NCBI GenBank assembly: GCA_050181915.1 | Contig: JBFXCS010000001.1 | Coordinates: 1 to 64,000, forward strand | Direction of reading: 5' to 3' | DNA length: 64,000 nt | From: JBFXCS01 sp050181915 | Lineage (GTDB): Bacteria > Actinomycetota > Thermoleophilia > Miltoncostaeales > Miltoncostaeaceae | Translations under genes and position numbers: made by a program | Shown here: positions 50,752 through 59,307 of the stretch, piece after piece | How the letters are laid out: each line of letters begins with the position of its first letter | Numbering within the stretch: position 1 is the stretch's first letter | Notes under the pieces: generated by a model | Seen by the model: only the letters and a program-made list of their open reading frames with translations | Database searches by the model: none | What the model was told of the DNA's origin: nothing

Positions 50752-51993
50752 TCAGTGCCGCGCCAGGGCGACCCGGGCGGAGGCCAGGGCGCGCACCAGC
50801 ACGTCGAAGTCGTCGGTGGAATTGTAGAGATAGGCGCTCGCGCGGGCCGTCGCCCCCACCCCCAGCACCCGCATCAGGGGCTTGGCGCAGTGGTGGCCGG
50901 CGCGGATGCAGACGCCCTCCTGGTCGACGAGTTGGGCGATGTCGTGCGGGTGCAGGTCGGGCAGGCTGAACGAGATGGCCGCGCCGCGCCGGGCCGGGTC
51001 GCGCGGGCCGTAGATCGTGATGTCCGGAACATCGGAGAGGGCCTCGAGCGCGTACGAGACCACCTCGACCTCGTGCGCCCGGATCGCGTCGAGCCCGACG
51101 GCGGCCAGGTAGTCGGCGGCCGCGCCCAGGCCGATCGCCTCGGCGATCGGCGGGGTCCCGGCCTCGAACTTCCAGGGCAGATCGGCCCAGGTGGAGCCGT
51201 CCGTGCTGACGTTGGAGATCATCTCGCCGCCGCCGAGGAACGGGCCCATCGCGTCGAGGATCTCGGGCTTGCCCACCAGGACGCCGATGCCCGTCGGCCC
51301 CAGCATCTTGTGGCCGGTGAAGGCGTAGAAGTCGGCGTCGAGGGCGGCGGTGTCGACCGGCATGTGCGGCACCGCCTGCGATCCGTCCACGACCACCAGC
51401 GCGCCGTGGCGCCGCGCGAGCGCGACGATCTCGGCGACCGGGTTGATGGTGCCCAGCACGTTGCTGGCATGGGCCACCGCCACCACCCGCGTGCGCTCCG
51501 AGAGCAGGCCCTCGAAGGCCTCCAGGTCGAGCTCGCCCTCGGGGGTGAGCGGCGCGAAGCGCACCGTCGCGCCGGTGATCTCGGCGACGATCTGCCAGGG
51601 CACGATGTTCGAGTGGTGCTCCATCTCGGTGATGAGCACCTCGTCGCCGGCGCGCAGCTCGCGGACGCCCCACGACCACGCCACCAGGTTGATCGCCTCG
51701 CTGGCATTCTTGGTGAGGACGGTCCCCTCACGGGGGCTGTTGACCAGCCGCGCCACGGCGTCGCGGCCGGCCTCGTAGCGCTCGGTGGCCTCGGCGGCCA
51801 GCTCGTAGACGCCGCGGTGCACGTTGGCGTTGGTCTCGCGGTAGTACGCCTCCATCGCGTCCAGCACCGCGGTCGGCTTCTGCGCCGTCGCCGCCGAGTC
51901 GAGGTAGGTGAGCGGCTTCCCGTGGACCTGCCGCGACAGGATCGGGAAGTCGGCCCGAAGCGCCGCGACGTCGATTCCCCCCGCGGCGCCCAC
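50752..51993 (-). CDS. sufS: SufS cysteine desulfurase
   Basis: The 413-residue class V aminotransferase-fold enzyme converts cysteine to alanine and an enzyme persulfide. The PLP lysine is in FYAFTGHKMLGPTGIG, preceded by VVVDGSQAVPHMPVD. The persulfide Cys lies in CIRAGHHCAKPLMRVLG, the short-loop type II form that needs SufU. TYLDSAATAQKP and NANVHRGVYELAAEAT are also typical. It lies 2 nt after sufC. Together with sufU it is the sulfur-supply half of the operon. Confidence 0.96.
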   Translation of the reverse strand: MGAAGGIDVAALRADFPILSRQVHGKPLTYLDSAATAQKPTAVLDAMEAYYRETNANVHRGVYELAAEATERYEAGRDAVARLVNSPREGTVLTKNASEAINLVAWSWGVRELRAGDEVLITEMEHHSNIVPWQIVAEITGATVRFAPLTPEGELDLEAFEGLLSERTRVVAVAHASNVLGTINPVAEIVALARRHGALVVVDGSQAVPHMPVDTAALDADFYAFTGHKMLGPTGIGVLVGKPEILDAMGPFLGGGEMISNVSTDGSTWADLPWKFEAGTPPIAEAIGLGAAADYLAAVGLDAIRAHEVEVVSYALEALSDVPDITIYGPRDPARRGAAISFSLPDLHPHDIAQLVDQEGVCIRAGHHCAKPLMRVLGVGATARASAYLYNSTDDFDVLVRALASARVALARH

Positions 51994-51995
51994 GC

Positions 51996-52772
51996 TCAGC
52001 TCGCTCCGGCGGGGGCGGCGGCCTCCTCGGCCGCCCCGAACTCGACGTAGCCGTGCTCCTCGAGGTGCTCCGCCAGCTCCGGCCCGCCGGTGCGGGCGAT
52101 GCGGCCCTCGAACATCACGTGCACCACGTCCGGCGTGATGTAGCGCAGGATCCGCGTGTAGTGGGTGATGATCAGGACGCCCAGGTTCGGGCCGCGCATC
52201 GTGTTGACGCCCTCCGACACCACGCGCAGGGCGTCCACGTCGAGGCCGGAGTCGGTCTCGTCGAGGACGGCGAACTTCGGCTCGAGCATCGCCATCTGGA
52301 GGATCTCGTGGCGCTTCTTCTCGCCGCCCGAGAAGCCCTCGTTGAGGTAGCGGTCGGCGAAGGCCCGGTCGAAGCCCAGCAGCTTCGACTTCTCGTCGAA
52401 CAGCTTGATGAAGTCGCGCGGGGAGATCTCCTCGCCGCGGATCGCGTTGAGCGACGTGCGCAGGAAGTTCATCACCGAGACGCCGGGCACCTCGACCGGG
52501 TACTGCATGGCGAGGAAGAGCCCCAGGCGGGCGCGCTCGTCGGCCTCCATCTCGGCGATGTCCTCGCCGTCGAAGATCGCCGATCCGCCGGTGATCTCGT
52601 AGCGCGGGTGGCCCGCCAGCGCGTACGCCAGCGTGCTCTTGCCCGAGCCGTTCGGGCCCATCAGGGCGTGGACCTCGCCCTGGGGGACCTCGAGGTCGAC
52701 GCCCCGGAGGATCGGCGTTCCCTCGACGGCCACCTCGAGGCCGGAGATCTTCAGGATGGGGTCGGCAGCCAC
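51996..52772 (-). CDS. sufC: SufC ABC-type ATPase of the SufBCD scaffold
   Basis: The 258-residue ATPase has Walker A MGPNGSGKSTLAYALAGHP, the signature GFSGGEKKRHEILQMAMLEP and Walker B AVLDETDSGLDVDALR. LIITHYTRILRYI carries the switch histidine. These are standard for SufC, which drives conformational change of SufB-SufD during Fe-S assembly. GTG at 52772 is chosen for its gaggaga ribosome site and because ILKISGLEVAVEG begins eight residues later. It follows the Rieske gene by 8 nt. Confidence 0.96.
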   Translation of the reverse strand: MAADPILKISGLEVAVEGTPILRGVDLEVPQGEVHALMGPNGSGKSTLAYALAGHPRYEITGGSAIFDGEDIAEMEADERARLGLFLAMQYPVEVPGVSVMNFLRTSLNAIRGEEISPRDFIKLFDEKSKLLGFDRAFADRYLNEGFSGGEKKRHEILQMAMLEPKFAVLDETDSGLDVDALRVVSEGVNTMRGPNLGVLIITHYTRILRYITPDVVHVMFEGRIARTGGPELAEHLEEHGYVEFGAAEEAAAPAGAS

Positions 52773-52780
52773 GGGTCTCC

Positions 52781-53119
52781 TCAGCGAATCAGTGGGTGTG
52801 CATGGCTCGGCGTGGGGTCGAGCAGGACGCGGCCGTCCCGGACCTCGACGTCGAACGTCGGAAGGGGGCGCGACGCGGGCGGCGTCAGGGCGTCGCCCGA
52901 GCGCAGCGAGAACAGGGCGCCATGCCGCGGGCACTCGATCGTGTCGCCCTCCACCCAGCCGCCGGAGAGAGACTCCAGGGCGTGGGTGCAGATGTCGTGG
53001 ACGGCGAGGATCTCGCCGTCCACGTTGACGATGCACACCGGCACGTCGTCGATCGTCACCAGGTGCGGCTCGCCGGGGGCGAGGTCCGCGACGGCGGCCA
53101 CGTCCACGGGCGCGCTCAT
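52781..53119 (-). CDS. Rieske-type [2Fe-2S] ferredoxin within the SUF operon
   Basis: The 112-residue protein has both Rieske ligand pairs, C-T-H in VHDICTHALESLSGG and C-P-R-H in IECPRHGALFSLRSG. It belongs to the small bacterial dioxygenase-ferredoxin type. This gene sits between sufD and sufC in many actinobacterial SUF operons; its role there is not settled. Electron donation for cluster assembly or repair is plausible. It starts 13 nt after sufD. Confidence 0.9.
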   Translation of the reverse strand: MSAPVDVAAVADLAPGEPHLVTIDDVPVCIVNVDGEILAVHDICTHALESLSGGWVEGDTIECPRHGALFSLRSGDALTPPASRPLPTFDVEVRDGRVLLDPTPSHAHPLIR

Positions 53120-53132
53120 CGGGCGGCGGCGG

Positions 53133-54344
53133 TCACGACAGCTTCCGCTCCACGGCCGCCTCGAGCTCGCTGCGCAGCTCCTCCAGGCTCACGTGCTCCA
53201 GCACCTCCTGCAGGAAGCCCATCACGATCAGGCGCTTGGCCTGGGCCTCGGGCACGCCGCGCGAGCGCAGGTAGAAGAGGTGCTCGTCGTCCACCCGGCC
53301 GACGGCCCCGGCGTGCGAGCAGCGCACCTCGGCGGTCTCGATCTCGAGGAACGGGATCGTGTCGGCGCGGGCGCCGTCGTTCAGCACCAGGTTGCGGTTG
53401 GTCTGGTAGGCGTCGGTGCCCGGGGCGCCCGGGGGCACCACCAGGTTGCCGAAGAAGACCGTGTGCGCCTGGTCCTGGATCGCGCCCTTGTAGAGCAGGT
53501 TCGAGTAGGCCTGCGGCGCCTCGTGGCGCGCGATCACCCGGTGCTCGAAGTGCTGCTCGCCGCCGGCGAAGTAGAGGCCGAGGGCGCGCGCGTCCGCACC
53601 GGGACCGGCGCAGACGAGGGTCGGCTCCACCCGCACCACGTCGCCGCCCAGCGTGACGACGACCGAGCGCAGCTTGGCGTCGCGCTCGACGCGGCCGCGC
53701 AGCACCGCGTGGTGGCGCACGCCGGCGCCCCAGCCGATCACCGAGACGTGCTCCAGCTCGGCGCCCTGGCCGACGTACAGCTCGACCACCGACGAGGCGT
53801 TGACGGGGGAGGGGAAGTCGGGCGAGCGGTAGCGGTCGATGATCGTCGCCCGCGCGCCGTCCTCGACGATCACGAGGGTGCGCCCGAAGACCCGGCCGGT
53901 CGCGCCGGTGGCGGACAGGATCGCCTCGACCGGCAGCTCCACCTCGACCCCGCGCGGAACGTGGACGAAGAGGCCGCCGTCCCAGCGGGCGGCGTTCAGG
54001 GCGCCCGGCCTGTCGTCGAAGCCGACCAGCCCGTAGAGGCGCTCGCGCACCAGGTCCTCGTGCTCGGCGAGCGCGGTCCCCAGATCGGCGACGACGACGC
54101 CGTCCGGCACGTCGAGCCCCTCGACCGGCGCCGACGCGCCGTCGGCGAGGCGCAGGCGACCGGCCCGCAGGCCCATGTCGACCTCCGCGGCCGCGTCGCC
54201 GCCGGGGGCCTGGGGCTCCGCGTCCCCCAGCGCGAGGTCGGTCGGCGGCGTGAAGCGCCACTCCTCCTCGCGCCCCGTGAGGGCGGGGAGGGTGGCGAGG
54301 TTCTCGGTCGCGGCCGCGCGGGCCTCCTCGGGCCAGCTAGCCAA
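53133..54344 (-). CDS. sufD: SufD, scaffold subunit of SufBCD
   Basis: The 403-residue protein has the SufB/SufD beta-helix core: RTLVIVEDGARATIIDRYRS, ELEHVSVIGWGAGVRHHAVL and YKGAIQDQAHTVFFGNLVV. It ends with ETAEVRCSHAGAVGRVDDEH, LFYLRSRGVPEAQAKRLIV and a terminal helix. SufD pairs with SufB and binds SufC. The TTG start at 54344 overlaps the sufB stop by 8 nt, so it is translationally coupled. The N-terminal EEWRFTPP matches the family start. Confidence 0.93.
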   Translation of the reverse strand: MASWPEEARAAATENLATLPALTGREEEWRFTPPTDLALGDAEPQAPGGDAAAEVDMGLRAGRLRLADGASAPVEGLDVPDGVVVADLGTALAEHEDLVRERLYGLVGFDDRPGALNAARWDGGLFVHVPRGVEVELPVEAILSATGATGRVFGRTLVIVEDGARATIIDRYRSPDFPSPVNASSVVELYVGQGAELEHVSVIGWGAGVRHHAVLRGRVERDAKLRSVVVTLGGDVVRVEPTLVCAGPGADARALGLYFAGGEQHFEHRVIARHEAPQAYSNLLYKGAIQDQAHTVFFGNLVVPPGAPGTDAYQTNRNLVLNDGARADTIPFLEIETAEVRCSHAGAVGRVDDEHLFYLRSRGVPEAQAKRLIVMGFLQEVLEHVSLEELRSELEAAVERKLS

Positions 54345-55743
54345 TCGAGCCCTCCATCTGAAGCTCGATGAGCCGGTTCAGCTCGACGGCGTACTCCATC
54401 GGCAGCTCCTTCGCGATCGGCTCGATGAAGCCGCGCACGATCATCGCCATCGCCTCCTCCTCGGAGAGCCCGCGGCTCATGAGGTAGAAGATCTGGTCGT
54501 CGCCCACCTTGGAGACCGTGGCCTCGTGGCCGATGGAGGAGTCCTCCTCCTGGATGTCCATGTAGGGGTAGGTGTCCGAGCGGCTGTCCTCGTCGAGCAG
54601 CAGCGCGTCGCACACCACCGAGGCCTTCGAGCGCTTCGCCCCCGGCTCGACCCGCACCAGCCCGCGGTAGCTGGTGCGCCCGCCGCCCTTGGAGATCGAC
54701 TTCGACACGATGGTCGAGGAGGTGTCGGGCGCGACGTGCACCATCTTGGCGCCGGCGTCCTGGTGCATGTCCTCGCTGGCCATGGCCACCGACAGCACCT
54801 CGCCGCGCGCGCCGCGGCCGGTCATCCAGACGGCCGGGTACTTCATCGTGACCTTGGATCCCAGGTTGCCGTCGACCCACTCCATGGTGGCGTTCGCCTC
54901 GGCGACGGCCCGCTTGGTGACCAGGTTGTAGACGTTGGTCGACCAGTTCTGGATCGTCGTGTAGCGGCAGCGCGCGCCCTCCTTGACGATGATCTCCACC
55001 ACCGCGGAGTGCAGCGAGTCGGTGGTGTAGATCGGCGCGGTGCAGCCCTCGACGTAGTGCACGAACGAGCCGGGCTCGCAGATGATCAGCGTCCGCTCGA
55101 ACTGGCCCATGTTCTCGGCGTTGATGCGGAAGTAGGCCTGCAGCGGGACCTCCACCTCGACGCCCTCGGGCACCCAGATGAACGAGCCGCCCGACCAGAC
55201 GGCCGAGTTGAGCGCGGCCAGCTTGTTGTCGCCCGGGGGGATCACCGTCGCCCAGTGCTTCCTGAAGAGCTCCTCGTGCTCGCGCAGGGCGGTGTCGGTG
55301 TCGCAGAAGATGACGCCCTTCTTCTCGAGGTCCTCGCGGATCGAGTGGTAGACGACCTCGCTCTCGTACTGGGCGCTGACGCCGGAGAGGTACTTCTGCT
55401 CGGCCTCGGGGATGCCCAGCCGGTCGAAGGTGTTCTTGATGTCCTCGGGGACCTCGTTCCAGTCGGTGCTCTGCTTCTCCGACGAGCGGATGAAGTAGAA
55501 GATGTTCTGGAAGTCGATCTCGCTGAGGTCGGCGCCCCAGTCGGGCAGGGGCTTGCGGTCGAAGATCTCGAGCGCGCGGAGACGGAACTTCGTCATCCAC
55601 TCGGGCTCGCTCTTCAGGAAGGAGATCTCGCGCACGATGTCCGGGTTCAGCCCGCGCTTCGGCTCGAACACGTAGTTCGCCGGATCGTGCCAGCCGAACT
55701 TGTACTGGCCGAGATCGATGTCGGGCGGCTTGACTGTGGACAT
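54337..55743 (-). CDS. sufB: SufB, cluster-building scaffold subunit
   Basis: The 468-residue protein has SufB hallmarks: GLNPDIVREISFLKSEPEWM near the N-terminus, and RTLIICEPGSFVHYVEGCTA with CTAPIYTTDSLHSAVVEI in the beta-helix. KTSYRGLVR-type VSKSISKGGGRTSYRG, VVCDALLLDEDSRSDTYPYM and EEDSSIGHEATVSKVGDDQI follow, including residues tied to cluster building. It is the first gene of a nine-gene SUF run ending at 49104 and is preceded by two palindromic elements that may be regulator sites. The ATG has a ggggaga-type ribosome site. Confidence 0.97.
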   Translation of the reverse strand: MSTVKPPDIDLGQYKFGWHDPANYVFEPKRGLNPDIVREISFLKSEPEWMTKFRLRALEIFDRKPLPDWGADLSEIDFQNIFYFIRSSEKQSTDWNEVPEDIKNTFDRLGIPEAEQKYLSGVSAQYESEVVYHSIREDLEKKGVIFCDTDTALREHEELFRKHWATVIPPGDNKLAALNSAVWSGGSFIWVPEGVEVEVPLQAYFRINAENMGQFERTLIICEPGSFVHYVEGCTAPIYTTDSLHSAVVEIIVKEGARCRYTTIQNWSTNVYNLVTKRAVAEANATMEWVDGNLGSKVTMKYPAVWMTGRGARGEVLSVAMASEDMHQDAGAKMVHVAPDTSSTIVSKSISKGGGRTSYRGLVRVEPGAKRSKASVVCDALLLDEDSRSDTYPYMDIQEEDSSIGHEATVSKVGDDQIFYLMSRGLSEEEAMAMIVRGFIEPIAKELPMEYAVELNRLIELQMEGSIG

Positions 55744-55787
55744 GGGCTCTCCCCGTCGCTCTGTCGCGAACGCCTCTAAAGGATACG

Positions 55788-55804
55788 CTCGTTACCGGAA
55801 CGAG
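55788..55804. promoter_or_regulatory. Inverted repeat upstream of sufB, candidate operator
   Basis: ctcgtt and aacgag are separated by 5 bp (accgg), 45 bp upstream of sufB and just upstream of minus-strand TATCCT (55786-55781), a possible -10. The position fits a repressor site for the suf operon. Confidence 0.45.
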
Positions 55805-55809
55805 TGAAG

Positions 55810-55825
55810 CACCGGCATGCCGGTG
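55810..55825. promoter_or_regulatory. 16-bp perfect palindrome upstream of sufB
   Basis: caccggcatgccggtg is fully self-complementary and lies 67 bp upstream of the sufB start. It may be a second operator or a terminator stem for the gene ending at 55895. Confidence 0.45.
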
Positions 55826-55894
55826 CCGTGGGCGACACCCGTCCCATTTCGGCAGTTCAGGACACAGACTAGCCCAGCGCGCGGTCGCGCGACG

Positions 55895-57241
55895 TCAGGG
55901 GGCCGTGAAATCCGCCCGTTCGATCACCTGGCGCCGTCCGCCGGGCGCGGTCCACGCCGCGATCCCGACGCCGGCCGCGTTCATCGCGATCACCGGCGCC
56001 GAGCTGGGGACGCGGCCCGGAGTCGAGATCGCGTCCGGCGGTCCCATCCGCCCCTCGGTGCCGCGCGTCGCCCCGTAGGCGCCGGTCGAGTCGAGCCAGG
56101 CGGCCGCCGCGCGCCGGCTGTCCCCGAGGACGATCGATGCGCCGGAGGCCGCCCCCTGGCCGGGCGCGAGGGTGGCGGGCTCGGACACGCCGAGCGCCGC
56201 GGCGATCGACGCGCCCCGCACCCGGCCCTGGGCGTCGATCCAGATCGACGCGGCGTCGCCGGACGAGCTCACCGCGATGCTCGGCGACGGGTCGCTGCCG
56301 ATGCGCTCGCCCGATGCGAGCGAGGGCAGCTCGTCGAGGTCGAGGCCGGCCGACGAGACGGGGCCGCGCCACCAGCGCAGGCGGTCGCCGTCCACGCTCA
56401 CGGCCACCGCGTCCCCGCCGGCCGAGACGCTGAGGTCGGCGGTGAGCGGCCCCTCCGCGCGGAAGGGCAGGCCCTGCTCCCTGCTGAAGGTGCCGCCCGG
56501 GACGCGGGTCGCCGCCAGGGCGGCGCTGGCGCCGCCGCTCTGGTTGCACTGCCACCACACCACCGCGTGCCCCTGCGCGCCCACCGCGACGCGCGGGCTG
56601 CCGACCGACACGCACAGGCGGGAGCGGGACAGCCGCCGCGGCGAGGTCCACGGCCGGCCGGGCTGGCTCTCGGAGACCTGCACCTCGCCGACGTAGCCCC
56701 GGTCGGTGGGGCGCGTGCCGGTGCCCCAGTGCCATGCGACCACGGCGATGCCGCGGGAGTCGATGCCCACGTCCGGCGCGCCGACCTTCTGCCGGGCGCT
56801 CGACAGCGCCCTGCTGCGGCCCCAGCGCCCGGCGCGTCGCTCGCGCGCCTTCACGACGTAGACGTTCTGCGTCACGCGGCGGCCGCCCACCCGGACCTGG
56901 CGCCGGCGCACGGCCTCGCGCCACACCACGACCACCCGGCCGTCCGGGCCGATCGCCACCCGCGGGTCCACCGAGATCGCCCGCCGCCGGGAGATCCCCT
57001 CCGGCCGCGACCACGACCCGTCCGCCTGCCGGAAGCTGATCACGATCATCCGCGGCGAGGGGCCGCCGCGCACCCAGGCGATCGCGGCCTCGCCGCGGTC
57101 GTTGATCGCGACCTGCGGCGTCGCCGTGGTGAGCGGACCCACCGATGCGCGCTGCGGGGGCAGCCATGCCGCCGCGGCGGGCCCGGCCGCGCCGCCGAGG
57201 GCGACCGCGCCGATGATCCACGTGAGCCGCCTCGACCGCAT
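55895..57241 (-). CDS. Secreted repeat protein, probable beta-propeller, unknown function
   Basis: The 448-residue protein starts with a signal peptide (MRSRRLTWIIGAVALGGAAG). Repeats of about 50-60 residues of the form P-x-V-A-I-(N/G)-x-x-G-x-A-x-(I/V)-A-W follow: PQVAINDRGEAAIAWVRGG, PRVAIGPDGRVVVVWREA, PDVGIDSRGIAVVAWHWG, PRVAVGAQGHAVVWWQCN, PSIAVSSSGDAASIWIDA and PVIAMNAAGVGIAAWTAPGG. This six- to seven-fold pattern suggests a propeller. Two or three cysteines are present and there is no catalytic motif. TACCTT lies 7 nt before the ATG, so a leaderless start is likely. It separates the suf operon from its probable regulator, but no link to iron-sulfur metabolism is apparent. Confidence 0.7.
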   Translation of the reverse strand: MRSRRLTWIIGAVALGGAAGPAAAAWLPPQRASVGPLTTATPQVAINDRGEAAIAWVRGGPSPRMIVISFRQADGSWSRPEGISRRRAISVDPRVAIGPDGRVVVVWREAVRRRQVRVGGRRVTQNVYVVKARERRAGRWGRSRALSSARQKVGAPDVGIDSRGIAVVAWHWGTGTRPTDRGYVGEVQVSESQPGRPWTSPRRLSRSRLCVSVGSPRVAVGAQGHAVVWWQCNQSGGASAALAATRVPGGTFSREQGLPFRAEGPLTADLSVSAGGDAVAVSVDGDRLRWWRGPVSSAGLDLDELPSLASGERIGSDPSPSIAVSSSGDAASIWIDAQGRVRGASIAAALGVSEPATLAPGQGAASGASIVLGDSRRAAAAWLDSTGAYGATRGTEGRMGPPDAISTPGRVPSSAPVIAMNAAGVGIAAWTAPGGRRQVIERADFTAP

Positions 57242-57248
57242 ACGGGGG

Positions 57249-57254
57249 AAGGTA
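57249..57254 (-). promoter_or_regulatory. -10 element of the secreted repeat protein, leaderless
   Basis: TACCTT on the minus strand lies 7 nt before the ATG at 57241. A divergent TATCGT (57268-57273) on the plus strand may serve the SufR-like gene. Confidence 0.5.
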
Positions 57255-57310
57255 CATCCCGACGGTGTATCGTTCGCCTCGACCTGGCGCGCCGGGCACG
57301 GGGGCCTGTG

Positions 57311-58036
57311 ATGGGCGCAGAGCAAGTCGCGGAGGACGACATCGGTCGGCTCACGGCCGCTCTCGGGGATCCCACGCGCCGAAGGGTCTTCTACGCCGTG
57401 CGGGCCGCCGCGGGCGGGGACATGTCGAAGGACGAGGTCGCCGAGGCGGTCGGCATCGGCCGGCGCCTGGCGGGCTTCCACCTCGACAAGCTGGTGGAGC
57501 ACGGCTTCCTCGACTGCGAGTTCCGCCGCGACCCCGATCGCCGCGGGCCGGGGGCCGGCCGGCCGCCCAAGCGCTACCGGGTGGCCGCCTCCGAGCCGCT
57601 CCCCCCGCTGCGCGAGCGACGCTACGACCTGCTGGCGTCGCTGCTGCTGCGCGCGACCCAGGGGGCCGACGGTGGCACGCGGGAGGCGCTGCAGCGCGTG
57701 GGCTACGACTTCGGCCTCGAGATCGGGCGCGCCGAGGTGGCCGCGGGCCGCGCGCAGGCCCGCCAGGCGCCGGCCCAGGCGCTCGCCGACGTGGCCAGGG
57801 TGCTGTCGCGCTACGGCTTCGAGGCCAGCGTCGACGCCGAGGGCGGCGTCCGCGCCTGCGCCTGCCCCTTCGAGGAGCTCGCCTTCGACGACCCGGGGCG
57901 CATCTGCAACCTCGACCGCGCCATCTGGCGCGGCATGCTCGCCGCGCTCACCTCGGGCGCGACGCTCCGCGTCTCGGCCACCCGGGCCGAGGGCGACGAG
58001 GCCTGCGTCGCCACGATGGAGACCGCCGCCCACTGA
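57311..58036 (+). CDS. SufR-like iron-sulfur-responsive transcriptional regulator
   Basis: The 241-residue protein has an N-terminal winged helix-turn-helix (LTAALGDPTRRRVFYAVRAA, EVAEAVGIGRRLAGFHLDKL) and a wing with GAGRPPKRYRV. The C-terminal sensor domain has cysteines at 183, 185, 199 and 232; ACACPFEELA and RICNLDRAIW are the conserved patches. This layout matches SufR-family repressors, which bind an Fe-S cluster and control suf genes. The location 1.6 kb upstream of sufB supports the call. ATG at 57311 is chosen; the adjoining GTG at 57308 is an alternative. The operator may be the inverted repeats before sufB. Confidence 0.68.
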   Translation: MGAEQVAEDDIGRLTAALGDPTRRRVFYAVRAAAGGDMSKDEVAEAVGIGRRLAGFHLDKLVEHGFLDCEFRRDPDRRGPGAGRPPKRYRVAASEPLPPLRERRYDLLASLLLRATQGADGGTREALQRVGYDFGLEIGRAEVAAGRAQARQAPAQALADVARVLSRYGFEASVDAEGGVRACACPFEELAFDDPGRICNLDRAIWRGMLAALTSGATLRVSATRAEGDEACVATMETAAH

Positions 58037-58048
58037 GCGGGGGAGGGG

Positions 58049-58324
58049 CTAGACGTCCCTCACGCGGGTGGTGGCGAACAGGTAGGTCATGACCGCGAAG
58101 ACGACGGTCATGACCAGGGCCGCGACCGGGTCGGCGCCGCGCCTGTCGATGGTGGCGCGGATCGTCTCGGCGGCCAGGGCGATGGTGATGAGCCCGAACA
58201 TGATGAAGCCGAGCCAGTTCGCCCAGCCCACCGGGATGTACTTCCGGGTGCCCACCGCGTCGGCCGCGGGCGCGTAGTTGGCGCGCCGGCCGCCGCTCTT
58301 CTTCCTTTTGTCGTTCCTCGCCAC
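58049..58324 (-). CDS. Small two-helix membrane protein, possibly CrgA-like
   Basis: The 91-residue protein has a Lys/Arg-rich cytoplasmic N-terminus (RNDKRKKSGGRRANYAP) and two membrane helices, WANWLGFIMFGLITIALAAE and PVAALVMTVVFAVMTYLFAT. Size and topology, with a P-V-x-W-x-N-x-x-G-x-x-M-F-G-L pattern at helix 1, are reminiscent of CrgA, the actinobacterial septation protein. Helix 2 lacks a clear signature, so the call is tentative. The GTG at 58324 lies 8 nt after TACCCT. It converges with the SufR-like gene 12 bp away. Confidence 0.5.
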   Translation of the reverse strand: MARNDKRKKSGGRRANYAPAADAVGTRKYIPVGWANWLGFIMFGLITIALAAETIRATIDRRGADPVAALVMTVVFAVMTYLFATTRVRDV

Positions 58325-58332
58325 GGCCGGGA

Positions 58333-58338
58333 AGGGTA
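58333..58338 (-). promoter_or_regulatory. -10 element of the small membrane protein, leaderless
   Basis: TACCCT on the minus strand lies 8 nt before the GTG at 58324. Confidence 0.4.
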
Positions 58339-58347
58339 CCACCCGGG

Positions 58348-58353
58348 TAAGCT
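58348..58353 (+). promoter_or_regulatory. -10 element of the methyltransferase operon, leaderless
   Basis: TAAGCT lies 6 nt before the GTG at 58360. Only 35 bp separate this start codon from the divergent one at 58324, so the two promoters overlap closely. Confidence 0.55.
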
Positions 58354-58359
58354 GCCACC

Positions 58360-59307
58360 GTGCCGCGACCGATGCAGAGCCCCGCCTGGCGGGAGGTGCT
58401 GATCGCGACGGCCGCGCTCGACACCGGCCTGCTGGCCGCCTTCGGAGAGGGCGCGACCCCGGATGAGGCCGCCGCCGCGGCGGGCCTCGCCGCGCGTCCC
58501 GCCCGCATCGTCGCGACCGCCCTGCGCGCGATGGGGCTGCTCGAGCCGGCCGCCGGCGACGGGCTGCGCCTCACCCCGGCGGGAGGGGGCCTGCTGCGGC
58601 CGGACGGCGACGACGACCCCGCCGGCGAGCTGATGCTGGAGGAGCGGGCCATCCGCAGCCACCTCCATCTGGCGGAGGTGCTGCGGGGCGCCGCCCCGCC
58701 GGACGACGTCTCGGCCGGCGACGGCGCGACCCGCCTGCGCTTCATGCGCGCGATGCGCGACGTCGCCGCCCCGCGCGCCGCGACCGCCGTCGCGGCCCTC
58801 GGCCCGCCCCCTCCCGGGGCGCGCCTGCTCGACGTGGGCGGCGCGCCCGGCACCTACGCCCGGGCGTTCGCCGCGGCGGGCTGGGACGTCACCGTCCTGG
58901 ACCTGCCCGAGTCGATCGAGGTGGCCGGGCCGGATCTGCGCGCCGCGGGCGTGGCCGCCGTCGGCGGCGACGCCACCGCGGCGCTGCCGGACGGGCCCTG
59001 GGACGTCGTGTACATCGGCAACGTCGCCCACCTGCTCGGCCCCGCCCAGGCGGCGGCCCTCATCGCCCGGGCCGGCGCGGCGCTGCGCCCCGGCGGGCTG
59101 CTGGCGGTGCAGGAGGTGCTGGGCGACGAGAGCCCGCAGGGCCCCGGCTTCGGCGTGATGATGCTCGTCTCGACGGCGGAGGGCGACGCCTATCCGCGGG
59201 CCCGCTACGAGCGGTGGATGGCCGCCGCCGGATGCCCGCCGCAGAGCTCGGTGTCGATCCAGGACGGCCAGCACCATCTGCTGCTGGGCCGGCGGGAGGA
59301 CCCGTGA
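58360..59307 (+). CDS. SAM-dependent O-methyltransferase-type protein
   Basis: The 315-residue protein has the two-part layout of plant-type/actinobacterial O-methyltransferases. A winged-helix dimerisation half (ALDTGLLAAFGEGATPDEAA, ARPARIVATALRAMGLLEPA) precedes a Rossmann half with SAM motif ARLLDVGGAPGTYARAFA, VTVLDLPESIEVA and WDVVYIGNVAHLL. The substrate is unknown. Relatives methylate hydroxyl groups of secondary metabolites or quinone-like compounds. It is the first of five genes joined by 4-nt overlaps to a thioesterase, amidohydrolase, unknown protein and SirB1-like protein. Confidence 0.83.
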   Translation: MPRPMQSPAWREVLIATAALDTGLLAAFGEGATPDEAAAAAGLAARPARIVATALRAMGLLEPAAGDGLRLTPAGGGLLRPDGDDDPAGELMLEERAIRSHLHLAEVLRGAAPPDDVSAGDGATRLRFMRAMRDVAAPRAATAVAALGPPPPGARLLDVGGAPGTYARAFAAAGWDVTVLDLPESIEVAGPDLRAAGVAAVGGDATAALPDGPWDVVYIGNVAHLLGPAQAAALIARAGAALRPGGLLAVQEVLGDESPQGPGFGVMMLVSTAEGDAYPRARYERWMAAAGCPPQSSVSIQDGQHHLLLGRREDP

